From Massilia solisilvae (GTDB lineage Bacteria > Pseudomonadota > Gammaproteobacteria > Burkholderiales > Burkholderiaceae_D), in the NCBI RefSeq assembly GCF_024753215.1, contig NZ_JANUGV010000003.1:248001-312000 (forward strand): DNA of 64,000 bases. Reading direction: 5' to 3'. Shown here piece by piece: positions 28,278 through 38,736 of the stretch (within the stretch, counting starts at the first letter, position 1; each line of letters begins with the position of its first letter). A program made the translations under genes and the position numbers. The notes under the pieces were generated by a model. The model worked only from the letters and a program-made list of their open reading frames with translations, did not search any database and was not told the DNA's origin.

Positions 28278-29259
28278 GTTGGCCTCCGGCGCCGTGTTCG
28301 AAAAAATGCAGGATACGCCGCGGCAGCCAGTCGATGCGTCCAGGCGGCGCGCCCACTGCAAAGCCCACGTGGCCGCCCGTCTCGGGATACTCGAGCACCA
28401 CGGACGGCGCGGCCTGGTCCGGCAGGTGCTGGCCCGGCAGGAACGGGTCGTTGCGCGCGTTGAGCACGAGGGTGGGCACGGTGATGTCGCCCAGCACGTG
28501 CCTGGCGCTGGCCCGGTGCCAGTAGTCGTCGGTATCGCGGTAGCCGTGCAGCGGCGCGGTGACGATGTTGTCGAATTCGTACAGGTCGCGCGCGGCGAGC
28601 AGGGCGTCGCGGTCGAACAGGCCCGGAAAGCGCTCCAGCTTGGCCAGCGCCTTGGGCTTGAGGGAGCGCAGGAACATGCGCGTGTAGAGCATGTTCAGCC
28701 CGGATGACAGCGATTCGCCGCCGCGCGCCAGGTCCAGCGGCGCCGAGACCGCGCAGGCCGCGTCCACGATGCCGGCCTGGTGCTGCGATTCGCCCAGCCA
28801 GCGCAGCAGCGCGTTGCCGCCGAGCGAGACGCCGGCCGCGTAGAACCGGCCCGACGCGCGCGGGCGCAGGCGCCGCACGATCCAGTCGATCTCGGGTGCG
28901 TCGCCCGAATGGTAAAAGCGCGGCATCCGGTTCAGTTCGCCGGAGCAGCCGCGGAAATGAGGCACGGCGCCCGACCAGCCGCGCGCGGCCAGCGCCGCCA
29001 TCAGCGAACGCGCGTAATGGCTGTCGGACGAGCCTTCCAGCCCGTGAAACAGCACGACCAACGGCTGGCCCGGGGCGCCGTCGACGCAATCGACGTCGAT
29101 GAAGTCGCCGTCCGGGGTGTCCCAGCGCTCGCGTCGGTAGCTGACCTTCGGCCTGGCCATGCAGGTGGCCGGCAGGATGGTTTGCAGGTGGCCACCCTGC
29201 AGCCAGCGGGGCGCGCGGTAGCGCAGCAGGTGGGTGAAATCGGCGCCCGGGTGTTGCAT
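28270..29259 (-). CDS. YheT-family alpha/beta hydrolase
   Basis: 329 residues. Characteristic start WLQGGHLQTILPA. The nucleophile elbow is GVSLGGNALLRWLG, the oxyanion region LFHGLEGSSDSHYAR, the acid in ARNDPFLPG and the His in GGHVGF. This family (E. coli YheT, eukaryotic ABHD1/3 relatives) has a phospholipase or esterase-like fold with poorly known substrates. The gene sits between the zinc-finger gene (20 bp upstream) and the DUF2946-like gene (overlap), forming a three-gene minus-strand unit. Confidence 0.9.
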   Translation of the reverse strand: MQHPGADFTHLLRYRAPRWLQGGHLQTILPATCMARPKVSYRRERWDTPDGDFIDVDCVDGAPGQPLVVLFHGLEGSSDSHYARSLMAALAARGWSGAVPHFRGCSGELNRMPRFYHSGDAPEIDWIVRRLRPRASGRFYAAGVSLGGNALLRWLGESQHQAGIVDAACAVSAPLDLARGGESLSSGLNMLYTRMFLRSLKPKALAKLERFPGLFDRDALLAARDLYEFDNIVTAPLHGYRDTDDYWHRASARHVLGDITVPTLVLNARNDPFLPGQHLPDQAAPSVVLEYPETGGHVGFAVGAPPGRIDWLPRRILHFFEHGAGGQHG

Positions 29260-29279
29260 GCGCGCCCCCCGCGGCAGGA

Positions 29280-29474
29280 TCAGTGGTGCGACAGCTCGAC
29301 GCCCGGGGCCAGCTGGTAGCGGGTGCCGCAGTACGGGCACTTGGCCTGGCCGGCGTGGTCGAAGTCGAGGAAGACGCGCGGGTGCGACGACCACAGCGGC
29401 ATGGCCGGGTTCGGGCAGTAGGCCGGCAGGTCCTGGGCCTGCAATTCCACCACAGGTATCGTCTTCTCAGTCAT
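29280..29474 (-). CDS. CHCC zinc-finger protein
   Basis: 64 residues. Cys in LPAYCPNP, His in SSHPRVFLDF, and CPYCGTRY supply a Cys-His-Cys-Cys zinc site of the zf-CHCC family, related to the NDUFS6 subunit of mitochondrial complex I. These tiny proteins are widespread in betaproteobacteria; a structural zinc role is certain enough, the cellular job is not known. GGAG lies upstream of the ATG. It is first in the unit with the YheT hydrolase. Confidence 0.88.
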   Translation of the reverse strand: MTEKTIPVVELQAQDLPAYCPNPAMPLWSSHPRVFLDFDHAGQAKCPYCGTRYQLAPGVELSHH

Positions 29475-29645
29475 CTGGTTCTCCGTCAGGCAGTTTACTC
29501 AAAACCACGATTCTAACGGATTCACACCCCTTGCCGGAATGGCCGGGTAAAATGGCGGGCTGTTCCAGAGTCCCCGTTCGTTCTTTTCCATGCCCGACCG
29601 CGCCAATTCCGCCGCCGTGCCAGCCTGCTGTTGCGGGATAGCTAC

Positions 29646-30395
29646 ATGAGCCCGCTCCGTTCGGCCGCCGAGGCGCATGCGCGCTGCGACCAGCACGACC
29701 CGCTTGCCTGGCGCAAGGGCTTTCGCGACGGCCTGCCGCTGCTCTTGGGCATTGGCGCCTGGGCCGTGGTCGTTGGCGTGGCCATGGTCAAGACCGGGCT
29801 GACGGCCTGGCAGGCCAGCGGTATGACCCTGCTCGTGTACGCCGGTTCCGCGCAGCTGGCCTCGCTGCCGCTGATGGCCGCCCACGCGCCGCTGTGGGTG
29901 ATCTTTGCCACCGCGCTGGTCGTCAACCTGCGCTTCGTGATCTTTTCCGCGCTGCTGGCCCCGCACTTTGCGCACCTGCACTGGCGCCAGCGCTTCCTGC
30001 TCAGCTTTATCGCCGGCGACATGACCGTCGCCCTGTACTTGCAACGTTATCCGGACCCGTCCCCGGTGCCGGGCAAGCTGTCCTACCTGAAAGGGCTGCT
30101 GTATCCCAACTGGGTCGTCTGGCAGCTGTGCTGCCTGGTCGGCATCCTGCTCGGCAGCGCCGTTCCCGCCAGCTGGGGCCTCGATTTCGCCGGTACGCTG
30201 GCGATCCTGTGCATGACGGTGCCGCTGGTGACCAGCAATGCCGCACTGTGCGGCGTGGCGGTGGCCGGCGCGGTTGCCGTGATCGCGGACCCGCTGCCGT
30301 ACAAGCTGGGCCTGCTGCTGGCCGTGCTGGGCGGCATGGTGACCGCGATGGTGGTCGAGGAAACCAACGAGAAACGAAAGGCGCGCCGTGGCTGA
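29646..30395 (+). CDS. azlC: AzlC-family branched-chain amino acid exporter, large subunit
   Basis: 249 residues with about seven membrane spans. Family signatures are FRDGLPLLLGIGAWAVVVGV, YAGSAQLASLPLM and NLRFVIFSALLAPH. It pairs with AzlD to export branched-chain amino acids or their analogues across the inner membrane. The ATG at 29646 is preferred to the TTG five codons earlier. It overlaps azlD by 8 bp. Confidence 0.9.
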   Translation: MSPLRSAAEAHARCDQHDPLAWRKGFRDGLPLLLGIGAWAVVVGVAMVKTGLTAWQASGMTLLVYAGSAQLASLPLMAAHAPLWVIFATALVVNLRFVIFSALLAPHFAHLHWRQRFLLSFIAGDMTVALYLQRYPDPSPVPGKLSYLKGLLYPNWVVWQLCCLVGILLGSAVPASWGLDFAGTLAILCMTVPLVTSNAALCGVAVAGAVAVIADPLPYKLGLLLAVLGGMVTAMVVEETNEKRKARRG

Positions 30396-30732
30396 TTGGG
30401 AAGTCTGGCTCGTCATCGTGCTGCTGGCCATCTCGACCGCGCTCACGCGCAGCGGCGTCGCGCTGCTCGGCCACCGCGTGACCATCCCCAAGCGGGTACA
30501 GGAGATGCTGCGCTTTGCCCCGGCCTGCGCGCTGGCCGCCATCGTCGTGCCCGACCTGGTGCACGGCGGCAGCGGGGAACTGCACCTGGGTCTGGCCAAT
30601 CCGCGCCTGGTCGCGGGCGTACTGTCGCTGGGCTTTTACTTGCTGCGCCGTAACATGCTGCAGACGATCGGCTTTGGCATGCTCGCCTTCACACTGTTGC
30701 GCGTCTTCCACGTTTTTGGCGCGGTGGCCTAA
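30388..30732 (+). CDS. azlD: AzlD-family transporter small subunit
   Basis: 114 residues with three to four membrane spans; ALTRSGVALLG and VQEMLRFAPACALAAIVVPDL match the family. It starts at GTG inside the azlC end, so translation is coupled. It is the partner of AzlC. Confidence 0.88.
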   Translation: MADWEVWLVIVLLAISTALTRSGVALLGHRVTIPKRVQEMLRFAPACALAAIVVPDLVHGGSGELHLGLANPRLVAGVLSLGFYLLRRNMLQTIGFGMLAFTLLRVFHVFGAVA

Positions 30733-30774
30733 GGTAGAATATCAATTTTTCACCATCCCACTGCTGAGCAAGCC

Positions 30775-31980
<1,206 letters not shown>

Positions 31981-31989
31981 GCAAACCTT

Positions 31990-32022
31990 AGCGCAGTTCC
32001 GGACGGCTGCGCTTTTCTTTTC
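31990..32022 (+). terminator. Probable terminator between pgk and pyk
   Basis: AGCGCAG (31990-31996) pairs with CTGCGCT (32007-32013), followed by a T-rich tract (TTTCTTTTCT). It may reduce read-through into pyk. The gap is only 54 bp, so it could be partial. Confidence 0.6.
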
Positions 32023-32034
32023 TGAAGGATCGCT

Positions 32035-33483
32035 ATGCAACGTGGTACCAAGATCGTCGCAACCATCGGCCCCGCTTCCTCTGATTTCGATGTCCTCGTC
32101 CGGATGATTCGAGCGGGCGTGGACGTGGTGCGCCTGAACTTTTCGCATGGCCGTGCCCAGGACCATATCGACCGCGCCAACCTGGTGCGGCGCGCGGCCG
32201 CCGAATGCGGGCGCGAAGTGGCGATCATGGCCGACATGCAGGGTCCGAAAATCCGCATCGGCAAGTTCGAGAACAATAAAATCGAACTGGCCAACGGCGA
32301 CAAGTTCATTCTCGACGCCAGGTACGGCGACAACGGCGAACTGGGCAACCAGGAGCGCGTGGGCCTGGACTACAAGGCGCTGCCGCGCGACGTGCGCCCG
32401 GGCGACACGCTGCTGCTCAACGACGGCCTGATCGTGCTGATCGTCGACAAGATCGTCGGCCACGAGATCCACACCACCGTCAAGGTGGGCGGCGAGCTGT
32501 CCAACAACAAGGGCATCAACCGCCTGGGCGGCGGCCTGACCGCGCCCGCGCTCACCGCCAAGGACATGGAAGACATCAAGACCGCGATGCGCTTCCAGGC
32601 TGATTATCTGGCGATCTCGTTCCCCAAGAGCGCCACCGACATGGAAATGGCACGCCAGCTGGCCAACATCGCCGGCGAGCCCTACCACCACAAGCCGCTG
32701 ATGATCGCCAAGATCGAGCGCGCCGAAGCCATTCCCGTGCTGCAGGAAATCCTCGACGCCTCCGACGGCATCATGGTCGCGCGCGGCGACCTGGCGGTGG
32801 AAGTGGGCAACGCCGCCGTGCCGGCGCTGCAAAAGCGCATGATCCAGATGGCGCGCGACTCGAACAAGCTGGCCATCACCGCGACCCAGATGATGGAGTC
32901 GATGATCGTGAACGCCGTGCCGACCCGCGCCGAGGTGTCGGACGTGGCCAACGCCGTGCTGGACGGCACCGACGCCGTGATGACCTCGGCCGAGACCGCC
33001 GCCGGCAAGTACCCGGTCGAGACCGTCGAAATGATGTCGGCGATCTGCCTGGAAGCCGAGCGCTCCGAGTACAACAAGCTCGAAGCGGACTTCCTGAACG
33101 TGCAGTTTACCCGCATCGACCAGTCGATTGCCTACGCAACCTTATTCACGGCCCACCACCTGAACGTGAAGGCGATCGTCGCCCTGACCGAGTCCGGCTC
33201 CACCGCGCTGTGGATGAGCCGGCACCGCGTCAACACCCCGATTTTCGCGCTGACCCCGTCCCAGACGACGCAGCGCAAGGCATCGTTGTATCGTAACGTG
33301 CAAGCTTTCCCCCTGCAGCAGGAGGGCGGCAGCCACGCCGTGCTGGCCAAGGCCGAGGAGCTCCTGATGAGCGTGGGCGTGGTCAAGAAGGGCGACATGA
33401 TCGTCGTGACCTGGGGCTCGCCGATGGGCCAGGCGGGCAGCACCAACGCGCTCAAGATCGTGCGGGTAGGCGAATACGAATAA
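32035..33483 (+). CDS. pyk: Pyruvate kinase
   Basis: 482 residues. Makes pyruvate and ATP from phosphoenolpyruvate. N-terminal [11 protein letters not shown] and NFSHG, the K+/Mg2+ site [23 protein letters not shown], and [14 protein letters not shown] are all complete. The C-terminal allosteric domain is present. It lies between pgk and fba on the same strand. Confidence 0.97.
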   Translation: MQRGTKIVATIGPASSDFDVLVRMIRAGVDVVRLNFSHGRAQDHIDRANLVRRAAAECGREVAIMADMQGPKIRIGKFENNKIELANGDKFILDARYGDNGELGNQERVGLDYKALPRDVRPGDTLLLNDGLIVLIVDKIVGHEIHTTVKVGGELSNNKGINRLGGGLTAPALTAKDMEDIKTAMRFQADYLAISFPKSATDMEMARQLANIAGEPYHHKPLMIAKIERAEAIPVLQEILDASDGIMVARGDLAVEVGNAAVPALQKRMIQMARDSNKLAITATQMMESMIVNAVPTRAEVSDVANAVLDGTDAVMTSAETAAGKYPVETVEMMSAICLEAERSEYNKLEADFLNVQFTRIDQSIAYATLFTAHHLNVKAIVALTESGSTALWMSRHRVNTPIFALTPSQTTQRKASLYRNVQAFPLQQEGGSHAVLAKAEELLMSVGVVKKGDMIVVTWGSPMGQAGSTNALKIVRVGEYE

Positions 33484-33514
33484 CAGGTTTTTTTATTATT
33501 TTTGGAGTTCAACC

Positions 33515-34579
33515 ATGGCACTCGTATCAATGCGTCAGCTGCTGGACCACGCCGCCGAAAACGGCTATGGCCTTCCGGCATTCAACGTCAACAATCTTGA
33601 GCAGGTGCAGGCTATCATGGCCGCCGCCGACGCCGTCGGCGCGCCGGTCATCATGCAAGCCTCGGCCGGCGCCCGCAAGTACGCCGGCGAAGCCTTCCTG
33701 CGCCACCTGATCGAGGCGGCGGTGGAAGCCTACCCGCACATCCCGGTCGTGATGCACCAGGACCACGGCCAGTCGCCGGCGGTGTGCATGGCCGCGATCC
33801 GCTCGGGCTTTACTTCCGTCATGATGGACGGCTCGCTGCAGGCCGACGGCAAGAGCGTGGCCAGCTACGAATACAACGTCGGCGTGTCCAAGGAAGTGGT
33901 CAAGTTCTCGCACGCGATCGGCGTGACCGTCGAGGCCGAGCTGGGCGTGCTCGGCTCGCTCGAGACCATGAAGGGCGACAAGGAAGACGGCCACGGCGCC
34001 GAGGGCACCATGACACGCGAGCAGCTGCTCACCGACGTCAACCAGGCCGCCGACTTCGTCGCGCAAACCCAGTGCGACGCGCTGGCCATTGCCATCGGCA
34101 CCTCGCACGGCGCCTACAAGTTCACCCGCAAGCCGACCGGCGACATCCTGGCGATTGACCGCATCAAGGAAATCCACGCGCGCATCCCCAACACCCACCT
34201 GGTGATGCACGGCTCGTCGTCGGTGCCGCAAGACCTGCTGGCCATCATCCGCGAATTCGGCGGCGACATGAAGGAAACCTATGGCGTGCCGGTCGAGGAG
34301 ATCCAGGAAGGCATCCGTCACGGCGTTCGCAAGATCAACATCGACACCGACATCCGCCTGGCGATGACGGCCGCGATCCGCCAGTACATGGCGCAGAACC
34401 CGTCCAAGTTCGACCCGCGCGACTACCTCAAGCCGGCCCGCGAAGCGGCCATGAAGATCTGCAAGGAACGCTACATCGCCTTCGGCTGCGAAGGCCAGGC
34501 CGCCAGGATCAAGCCGATGCCGCTCGAGAAGATCGCCGAGCGCTACAAGGCCGGTGAGCTGGCCCAGATCGTGAAGTGA
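33515..34579 (+). CDS. fba: Class II fructose-bisphosphate aldolase
   Basis: 354 residues. Cleaves fructose 1,6-bisphosphate into the two triose phosphates using zinc. Zinc and substrate motifs: [44 protein letters not shown] and [14 protein letters not shown]. It is of the CbbA-like class IIB length. It follows pyk by 31 bp. A 32-bp palindrome and a family 1 repeat follow. Confidence 0.96.
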   Translation: MALVSMRQLLDHAAENGYGLPAFNVNNLEQVQAIMAAADAVGAPVIMQASAGARKYAGEAFLRHLIEAAVEAYPHIPVVMHQDHGQSPAVCMAAIRSGFTSVMMDGSLQADGKSVASYEYNVGVSKEVVKFSHAIGVTVEAELGVLGSLETMKGDKEDGHGAEGTMTREQLLTDVNQAADFVAQTQCDALAIAIGTSHGAYKFTRKPTGDILAIDRIKEIHARIPNTHLVMHGSSSVPQDLLAIIREFGGDMKETYGVPVEEIQEGIRHGVRKINIDTDIRLAMTAAIRQYMAQNPSKFDPRDYLKPAREAAMKICKERYIAFGCEGQAARIKPMPLEKIAERYKAGELAQIVK

Positions 34580-34585
34580 AGTAAA

Positions 34586-34617
34586 ATGACGTTTTTCGGG
34601 CGCCCGAAAAACGTCAT
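34586..34617. terminator. Perfect 32-bp palindrome after fba
   Basis: The arms (ATGACGTTTTTCGGGC and its complement) are 16 bp with no gap. The right end merges into the repeat element at 34612. It probably acts as a bidirectional terminator or mRNA 3' barrier. Confidence 0.65.
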
Positions 34618-34704
34618 CCCGGCGCAAGCCGGGATCCATGCTGACTGAAACGAAACCGCTTGCCGGGCAACTCAGCATGGGTCCCGGCGTCCGCCGGGAC
34701 GACG
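34612..34704. repeat. REP-like palindromic element, family 1, copy 2
   Basis: Outer arms CGTCATCCCGGC and GCCGGGACGACG (one T/C difference), inner ATGCTGA/TCAGCAT. It lies in the fba-purC spacer. Confidence 0.82.
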
Positions 34705-34757
34705 CGGTACAGGTTGGCGGCACCACGTTCCGGTTACGCCGGAAACCAGTTTCTGAC

Positions 34758-34792
34758 ACCGGCGGGCGTTCCCCGCCGGTTTTGCGTTTTTT
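34758..34792 (+). terminator. Terminator-like hairpin directly before purC
   Basis: ACCGGCGGG-cgttc-CCCGCCGGT stem (34758-34780) with tail TTTGCGTTTTTT ending 12 bp before the purC ATG. A second small hairpin (TTCCGG/CCGGAA) lies just upstream. It could end fba transcripts or act as an attenuator of the purine operon. Confidence 0.75.
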
Positions 34793-34804
34793 CGATACCC
34801 TTCT

Positions 34805-35701
34805 ATGAACAGCCTCTACCAATCCACTATCCAGTCCCTGCCGCTGCTGGGCCGCGGCAAGGTGCGCGACAACTATGCAGTGGGCGACGACAAGATCCTG
34901 ATCGTCACCACCGACCGCCTGTCGGCCTTCGACGTCGTGATGAACGAGCCGATCCCCGGCAAGGGCATGGTGCTCAACCAGATGACCAACTTCTGGTTCG
35001 ACAAGCTCGGCCACATCGTGCCGAATCACCTGACCGGCATCGACCCCGAGAGCGTGGTGCGCCCGGACGAAGTGGAGCAGGTCAAGGGCCGCGCGGTCGT
35101 GGCCAAGCGCCTCAAACCGATCCTGGTCGAGGCGGTGGTGCGCGGCTACATCATCGGCTCGGGCTGGAAGGACTACCAGGCCAGCGGCGCCATCTGCGGC
35201 ATCACGCTGCCGCAAGGCCTGCGCCAGGCCGACAAGCTGCCCGAACCGCTGTTCACCCCGGCCGCCAAGGCCGACCTGGGCGAGCACGACGAGAACATCA
35301 GCTTCGCGGAGATGGAACAGCGCATCGGCGCCGAGCTGGCGCGCAAAATCCGCGACATCAGCATCCAGCTGTACAAGACCGCGGCCGACTACGCCGCCAC
35401 GCGCGGCATCATCATCGCCGACACCAAGTTCGAGTTCGGCCTGGACGAGAACAACGTGCTGCACCTGATGGACGAAGTGCTGACCGCGGACTCGTCGCGC
35501 TTCTGGCCGGCCGACTCGTACGCGCCGGGCATGAGCCCGCCGTCGTTCGACAAGCAGTTCGTGCGCGACTACCTCGAGACGCTGAAGGACTGGAACAAGA
35601 CCGCGCCCGCCCCGGCACTGCCGCAGGACGTGATCGCAAAGACCCAGGCCAAGTATTTCGAGGCGATCGAGCGCCTGACCGGCGAAAAGCTGAAGGTCTG
35701 A
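34805..35701 (+). CDS. purC: SAICAR synthase
   Basis: 298 residues. Condenses CAIR with aspartate in purine synthesis. [48 protein letters not shown] and [13 protein letters not shown] are the family blocks. No Shine-Dalgarno sequence is visible: the terminator-like hairpin ends 12 bp upstream. It heads the purC-purE-purK-tsaC operon, with purE 4 bp away. Confidence 0.96.
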   Translation: MNSLYQSTIQSLPLLGRGKVRDNYAVGDDKILIVTTDRLSAFDVVMNEPIPGKGMVLNQMTNFWFDKLGHIVPNHLTGIDPESVVRPDEVEQVKGRAVVAKRLKPILVEAVVRGYIIGSGWKDYQASGAICGITLPQGLRQADKLPEPLFTPAAKADLGEHDENISFAEMEQRIGAELARKIRDISIQLYKTAADYAATRGIIIADTKFEFGLDENNVLHLMDEVLTADSSRFWPADSYAPGMSPPSFDKQFVRDYLETLKDWNKTAPAPALPQDVIAKTQAKYFEAIERLTGEKLKV

Positions 35702-35705
35702 CGCG

Positions 35706-36206
35706 ATGGCCGAGCAAGCAAAACCGCTGGTCGGCGTGATCATGGGCTCGTCCTCGGACTGGGACGTGATGCAGCATGCGGTCGCCATCCTCAAGCAGTT
35801 CGGCGTGCCGCACGAGGCGCAGGTGATCTCCGCGCACCGCATGCCGGACGAGATGTTCGCGTATGCGGCAGCTGCGCGTGAGCGCGGCCTGCGTGCCATC
35901 ATCGCCGGCGCCGGCGGCGCTGCCCACCTGCCGGGCATGGTGGCCGCCAAGACCATCGTGCCGGTGCTGGGCGTGCCGGTGCCGTCCAAGTACCTGCGTG
36001 GCGAGGACTCGCTGCTGTCGATCGTCCAGATGCCCAAGGGCGTGCCGGTGTCCACCTTCGCCATCGGCGAGGCGGGCGCCGCCAACGCGGCCCTGACCGC
36101 GGTGGCGATGATCGCGGCGAACGACGACGCGCTTGCGGCCAAGCTGCAGGAATTCCGCAACCAGCAGACCGCGGCCGCCAAGGCCATGGCCCTTCCGACC
36201 GTATGA
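35706..36206 (+). CDS. purE: N5-carboxyaminoimidazole ribonucleotide mutase
   Basis: 166 residues, class I Pur[25 protein letters not shown] and [15 protein letters not shown] hold the substrate-binding and catalytic (Ser, Asp, His) residues. It acts directly after PurK. Its stop overlaps the purK ATG (ATGA). Confidence 0.97.
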   Translation: MAEQAKPLVGVIMGSSSDWDVMQHAVAILKQFGVPHEAQVISAHRMPDEMFAYAAAARERGLRAIIAGAGGAAHLPGMVAAKTIVPVLGVPVPSKYLRGEDSLLSIVQMPKGVPVSTFAIGEAGAANAALTAVAMIAANDDALAAKLQEFRNQQTAAAKAMALPTV

Positions 36207-37381
36207 GCGACACGCAGCAGACTCCATTCCTCCCGCCGGCCTGGCTCGGCGTGATGGGCGGCGGCCAGCTGGGCCGCATGTTCGCCCATGCCGCGCAGGC
36301 GATGGGCTACCGTGTGGCGGTGCTCGAACCGACGCGCGATTGCCCGGCCGGGCACGCGGCCAATCGCGTGGTCGAGGCGGCCTACCAGGATGCGCAGGGC
36401 CTGGACGAACTGGCCGCGCAGTGCGTGGCGGTGACCACCGAATTCGAGAACGTGCCGGCCGCGAGCCTGTCGCGCCTGGCGCAGCAGGTGTTCGTGGCGC
36501 CGGGCGCATCGTGCGTGTCGGTGGCGCAGGACCGCATCCTTGAAAAGCGCTTTTTTGTGGAGTGCGCGCCGCATTCGGGCGTGATGCCCGCGCCGCACAA
36601 GGCGATCTCTTCGCACGACGACATCAACGCCATCCCCGACGAGCTCCTGCCCGGCATTCTCAAGACGGTGCGCATGGGCTATGACGGCAAGGGCCAGGTG
36701 CGCGTGAAAACGCGCGACGACGTGCGCGCGGCGTTCGACGCCATGGGCGGCGTGACCTGCCTGCTCGAGAAGATGCTGCCGCTGGCGTACGAGGTGTCGG
36801 TGCTGACCGCACGCGGCGCCGACGGTCAATCGGTGGTCTATCCGATCGCCGAGAACGTGCACCGCGACGGCATCCTGTTCACCACCACCGTGCCGGGCCC
36901 GAACGTGTCGGCCGCATGCGCCAAGAAGGCGCAGGACGCGGCGACGGCGATGATCGCGCAGCTGGGCTACGTGGGCGTGCTGTGCATCGAGTTCTTCGTG
37001 TTGCAGGACGGCTCGCTGGTCGTCAACGAGATGGCGCCGCGCCCGCACAACAGCGGTCACTACACCATCGACGCCTGCGTCACCAGCCAGTTTGCGCAGC
37101 AGGTACGCGCAATGGCGCGGCTGCCGCTGGGCGATTGTCGCCAGCATTCGCCGGCGGTGATGCTCAACATCCTCGGCGACATCTGGTATGACGGCGACGC
37201 CGTGCGCGAGCCAGCGTGGGACAAAGTGCTGGCGCTGCCCGGCGCCTGCCTGCACTTGTACGGCAAGGAAGAACCGCGCCGCGGCCGCAAGATGGGCCAC
37301 GTGACCTTCGTCGCCCCCACGCTGGGCGAAGCGCAAGACCAGCTGCGCGCGGCCTGCGCCATCCTGGGCATCGCACCGTGA
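36203..37381 (+). CDS. purK: N5-carboxyaminoimidazole ribonucleotide synthase
   Basis: 392 residues. ATP-grasp ligase that carboxylates [12 protein letters not shown] is the family start. The ATP-grasp core includes [13 protein letters not shown] and [20 protein letters not shown]. It is coupled to purE by a 4-bp overlap, and its stop overlaps the GTG start of tsaC. Confidence 0.96.
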   Translation: MSDTQQTPFLPPAWLGVMGGGQLGRMFAHAAQAMGYRVAVLEPTRDCPAGHAANRVVEAAYQDAQGLDELAAQCVAVTTEFENVPAASLSRLAQQVFVAPGASCVSVAQDRILEKRFFVECAPHSGVMPAPHKAISSHDDINAIPDELLPGILKTVRMGYDGKGQVRVKTRDDVRAAFDAMGGVTCLLEKMLPLAYEVSVLTARGADGQSVVYPIAENVHRDGILFTTTVPGPNVSAACAKKAQDAATAMIAQLGYVGVLCIEFFVLQDGSLVVNEMAPRPHNSGHYTIDACVTSQFAQQVRAMARLPLGDCRQHSPAVMLNILGDIWYDGDAVREPAWDKVLALPGACLHLYGKEEPRRGRKMGHVTFVAPTLGEAQDQLRAACAILGIAP

Positions 37382-38394
37382 ACGGGCAGGGCATCGACCA
37401 GGGCGCGGTGCAGGACGCCGCGCGCCTGCTGGAACAGGGCAGGCTGGTCGCGTTCCCGACCGAGACCGTGTACGGCCTGGGTGCGGACGCCGAGAACCCG
37501 GCGGCCGTGGCCAGCATCTACGCGGCCAAGGGGCGACCGCAGGACCATCCGGTCATCGTGCACCTGGCGCCCGAGGGCAGACTGGAGCACTGGGCCTGCG
37601 ACATTCCCGACGAAGCGCGCGCGCTGGCACGGGCGTTCTGGCCCGGGCCGCTCACCATGATCCTCAAACGCGCACCTGGCATTCCCGATGCCGTCAGCGG
37701 CGGCCAGGACACGATCGGCCTGCGCTGCCCCTCGCATCCGGTGGCGGTGGCGCTGCTGCGCGCCTTCAAGGGCGGGCAGGGCGGCGTCGCGGCGCCGTCG
37801 GCCAACAAGTTCGGCCACGTGAGCCCGACCCTGGCCCAGCACGTGCGCGACGAGTTCGCGGGCGACGCGAGCGTGGCGCTGGTGCTCGATGGCGGCGCGT
37901 CGCAGGTGGGCATCGAATCGACCATCGTGGACCTTTCGCGGCTGGCCACGCATGGCCCGGTGCTGCTGCGGCCCGGCCACATTGGCGCGGACGCGATCGA
38001 GCGCGTGATCGGCCAACGCCCGGCCGCTCCCGACGCCGCCGCGCCGCGCGCCTCGGGCACGCTCGAATCGCACTACGCGCCGAGCACGCCGGTGGTGCTG
38101 CAGGCTGGCGCAACGCTGCCCGCAACGCTCGAACGCATCGCCGCGGCGGGGCGTAAGGCGACCCTGATTCATTTCTCGGAACTGCCTGCCGCGCACGCTG
38201 CCATACAACTGCCCGCCACCCCCGATGGCTACGCGCACGACCTGTACGCTGCACTGCGCGCCATGGATGGCGTGGGCGCGGACGTGATCCTGGTCGAAGC
38301 GCCCCCGCGTGACGACGCCTGGCTGGGCGTGAACGACCGTCTGCGCCGCGCCGCGCACGGGTCCGAGGGCGCACTGCAGGCACTGCTGAAGTAA
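37378..38394 (+). CDS. L-threonylcarbamoyladenylate synthase (Sua5/TsaC, long form)
   Basis: 338 residues. Makes threonylcarbamoyl-AMP for the tRNA t6A modification. The YrdC domain has [30 protein letters not shown] and [13 protein letters not shown]. The C-terminal Sua5 domain (about 210-338) makes it the long Sua5 type rather than the short TsaC. The start is GTG overlapping the purK stop (GTGA). The upstream extension of the frame runs through purK and is rejected. TcdA, which acts later on the same tRNA modification, is encoded at 48052. Confidence 0.93.
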   Translation: MNGQGIDQGAVQDAARLLEQGRLVAFPTETVYGLGADAENPAAVASIYAAKGRPQDHPVIVHLAPEGRLEHWACDIPDEARALARAFWPGPLTMILKRAPGIPDAVSGGQDTIGLRCPSHPVAVALLRAFKGGQGGVAAPSANKFGHVSPTLAQHVRDEFAGDASVALVLDGGASQVGIESTIVDLSRLATHGPVLLRPGHIGADAIERVIGQRPAAPDAAAPRASGTLESHYAPSTPVVLQAGATLPATLERIAAAGRKATLIHFSELPAAHAAIQLPATPDGYAHDLYAALRAMDGVGADVILVEAPPRDDAWLGVNDRLRRAAHGSEGALQALLK

Positions 38395-38396
38395 AC

Positions 38397-38418
38397 CGCG
38401 GCTTCAACCGAAGCCGCG
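38397..38418 (+). terminator. Stem-loop at end of the purine operon
   Basis: CGCGGCTTC-aacc-GAAGCCGCG: perfect 9-bp stem with a 4-base loop, 2 bp after the stop. The following sequence is only modestly T-rich. Confidence 0.55.
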
Positions 38419-38445
38419 CATTTCATCATTCCCCACCGTCTCCAA

Positions 38446-38548
38446 CGTCGTCCCGGCGCAGGCCGGGACCCATACATCGTTTGCGATGATGCAAAGCGTG
38501 CGGCTCCAGCTCGCTTCAGCGTGGGTCCCGGCTTTCGCCGCGACGACG
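38446..38548. repeat. REP-like palindromic element, family 1, copy 3
   Basis: Outer arms CGTCGTCCCGGC and GCCGCGACGACG (one mismatch). The inner part differs from the other copies: GGGACCCA and TGGGTCCC pair, but the CATGCTGAG arms are missing. Confidence 0.8.
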
Positions 38549-38736
38549 GCCATTCGTGGCCGTAGCGCAACATTCAGCCCGCCAGCCTCATCAGCAGTGA
38601 TACGATCCTGAACGAACCCGGCATTAGTCCCTGCCGTCGCCAACAATCCCTTCGTCTCATCCCCGCGCCTTGCATCCGCCAGGCCGCCTCGGCGCGTCCG
38701 CGCGCCTGCAGACAAGACCCAGCACCAGGATCGACC

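Larger units (their letters stand above)
38395..38736. other. Intergenic region after tsaC/sua5
   Basis: About 340 bp. It holds a hairpin right after the stop (38397-38418) and a family 1 repeat (38446-38548). The remaining 190 bp before the lipase-like gene is pyrimidine-rich with no recognised gene; a promoter for that gene is expected but not identified. Confidence 0.6.

Noticed and set aside
33527..37336. 1269-residue open frame on the minus strand across fba, purC, purE and purK
   Set aside because: It is antisense to four clear enzymes. The translation is rich in His, Arg, Asp and Val without domains, a typical GC-rich shadow frame.
37216..37377. Longer N-terminus for the Sua5 protein
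   Set aside because: The extension lies within purK and is not conserved; the GTG overlapping the purK stop fits the family start.
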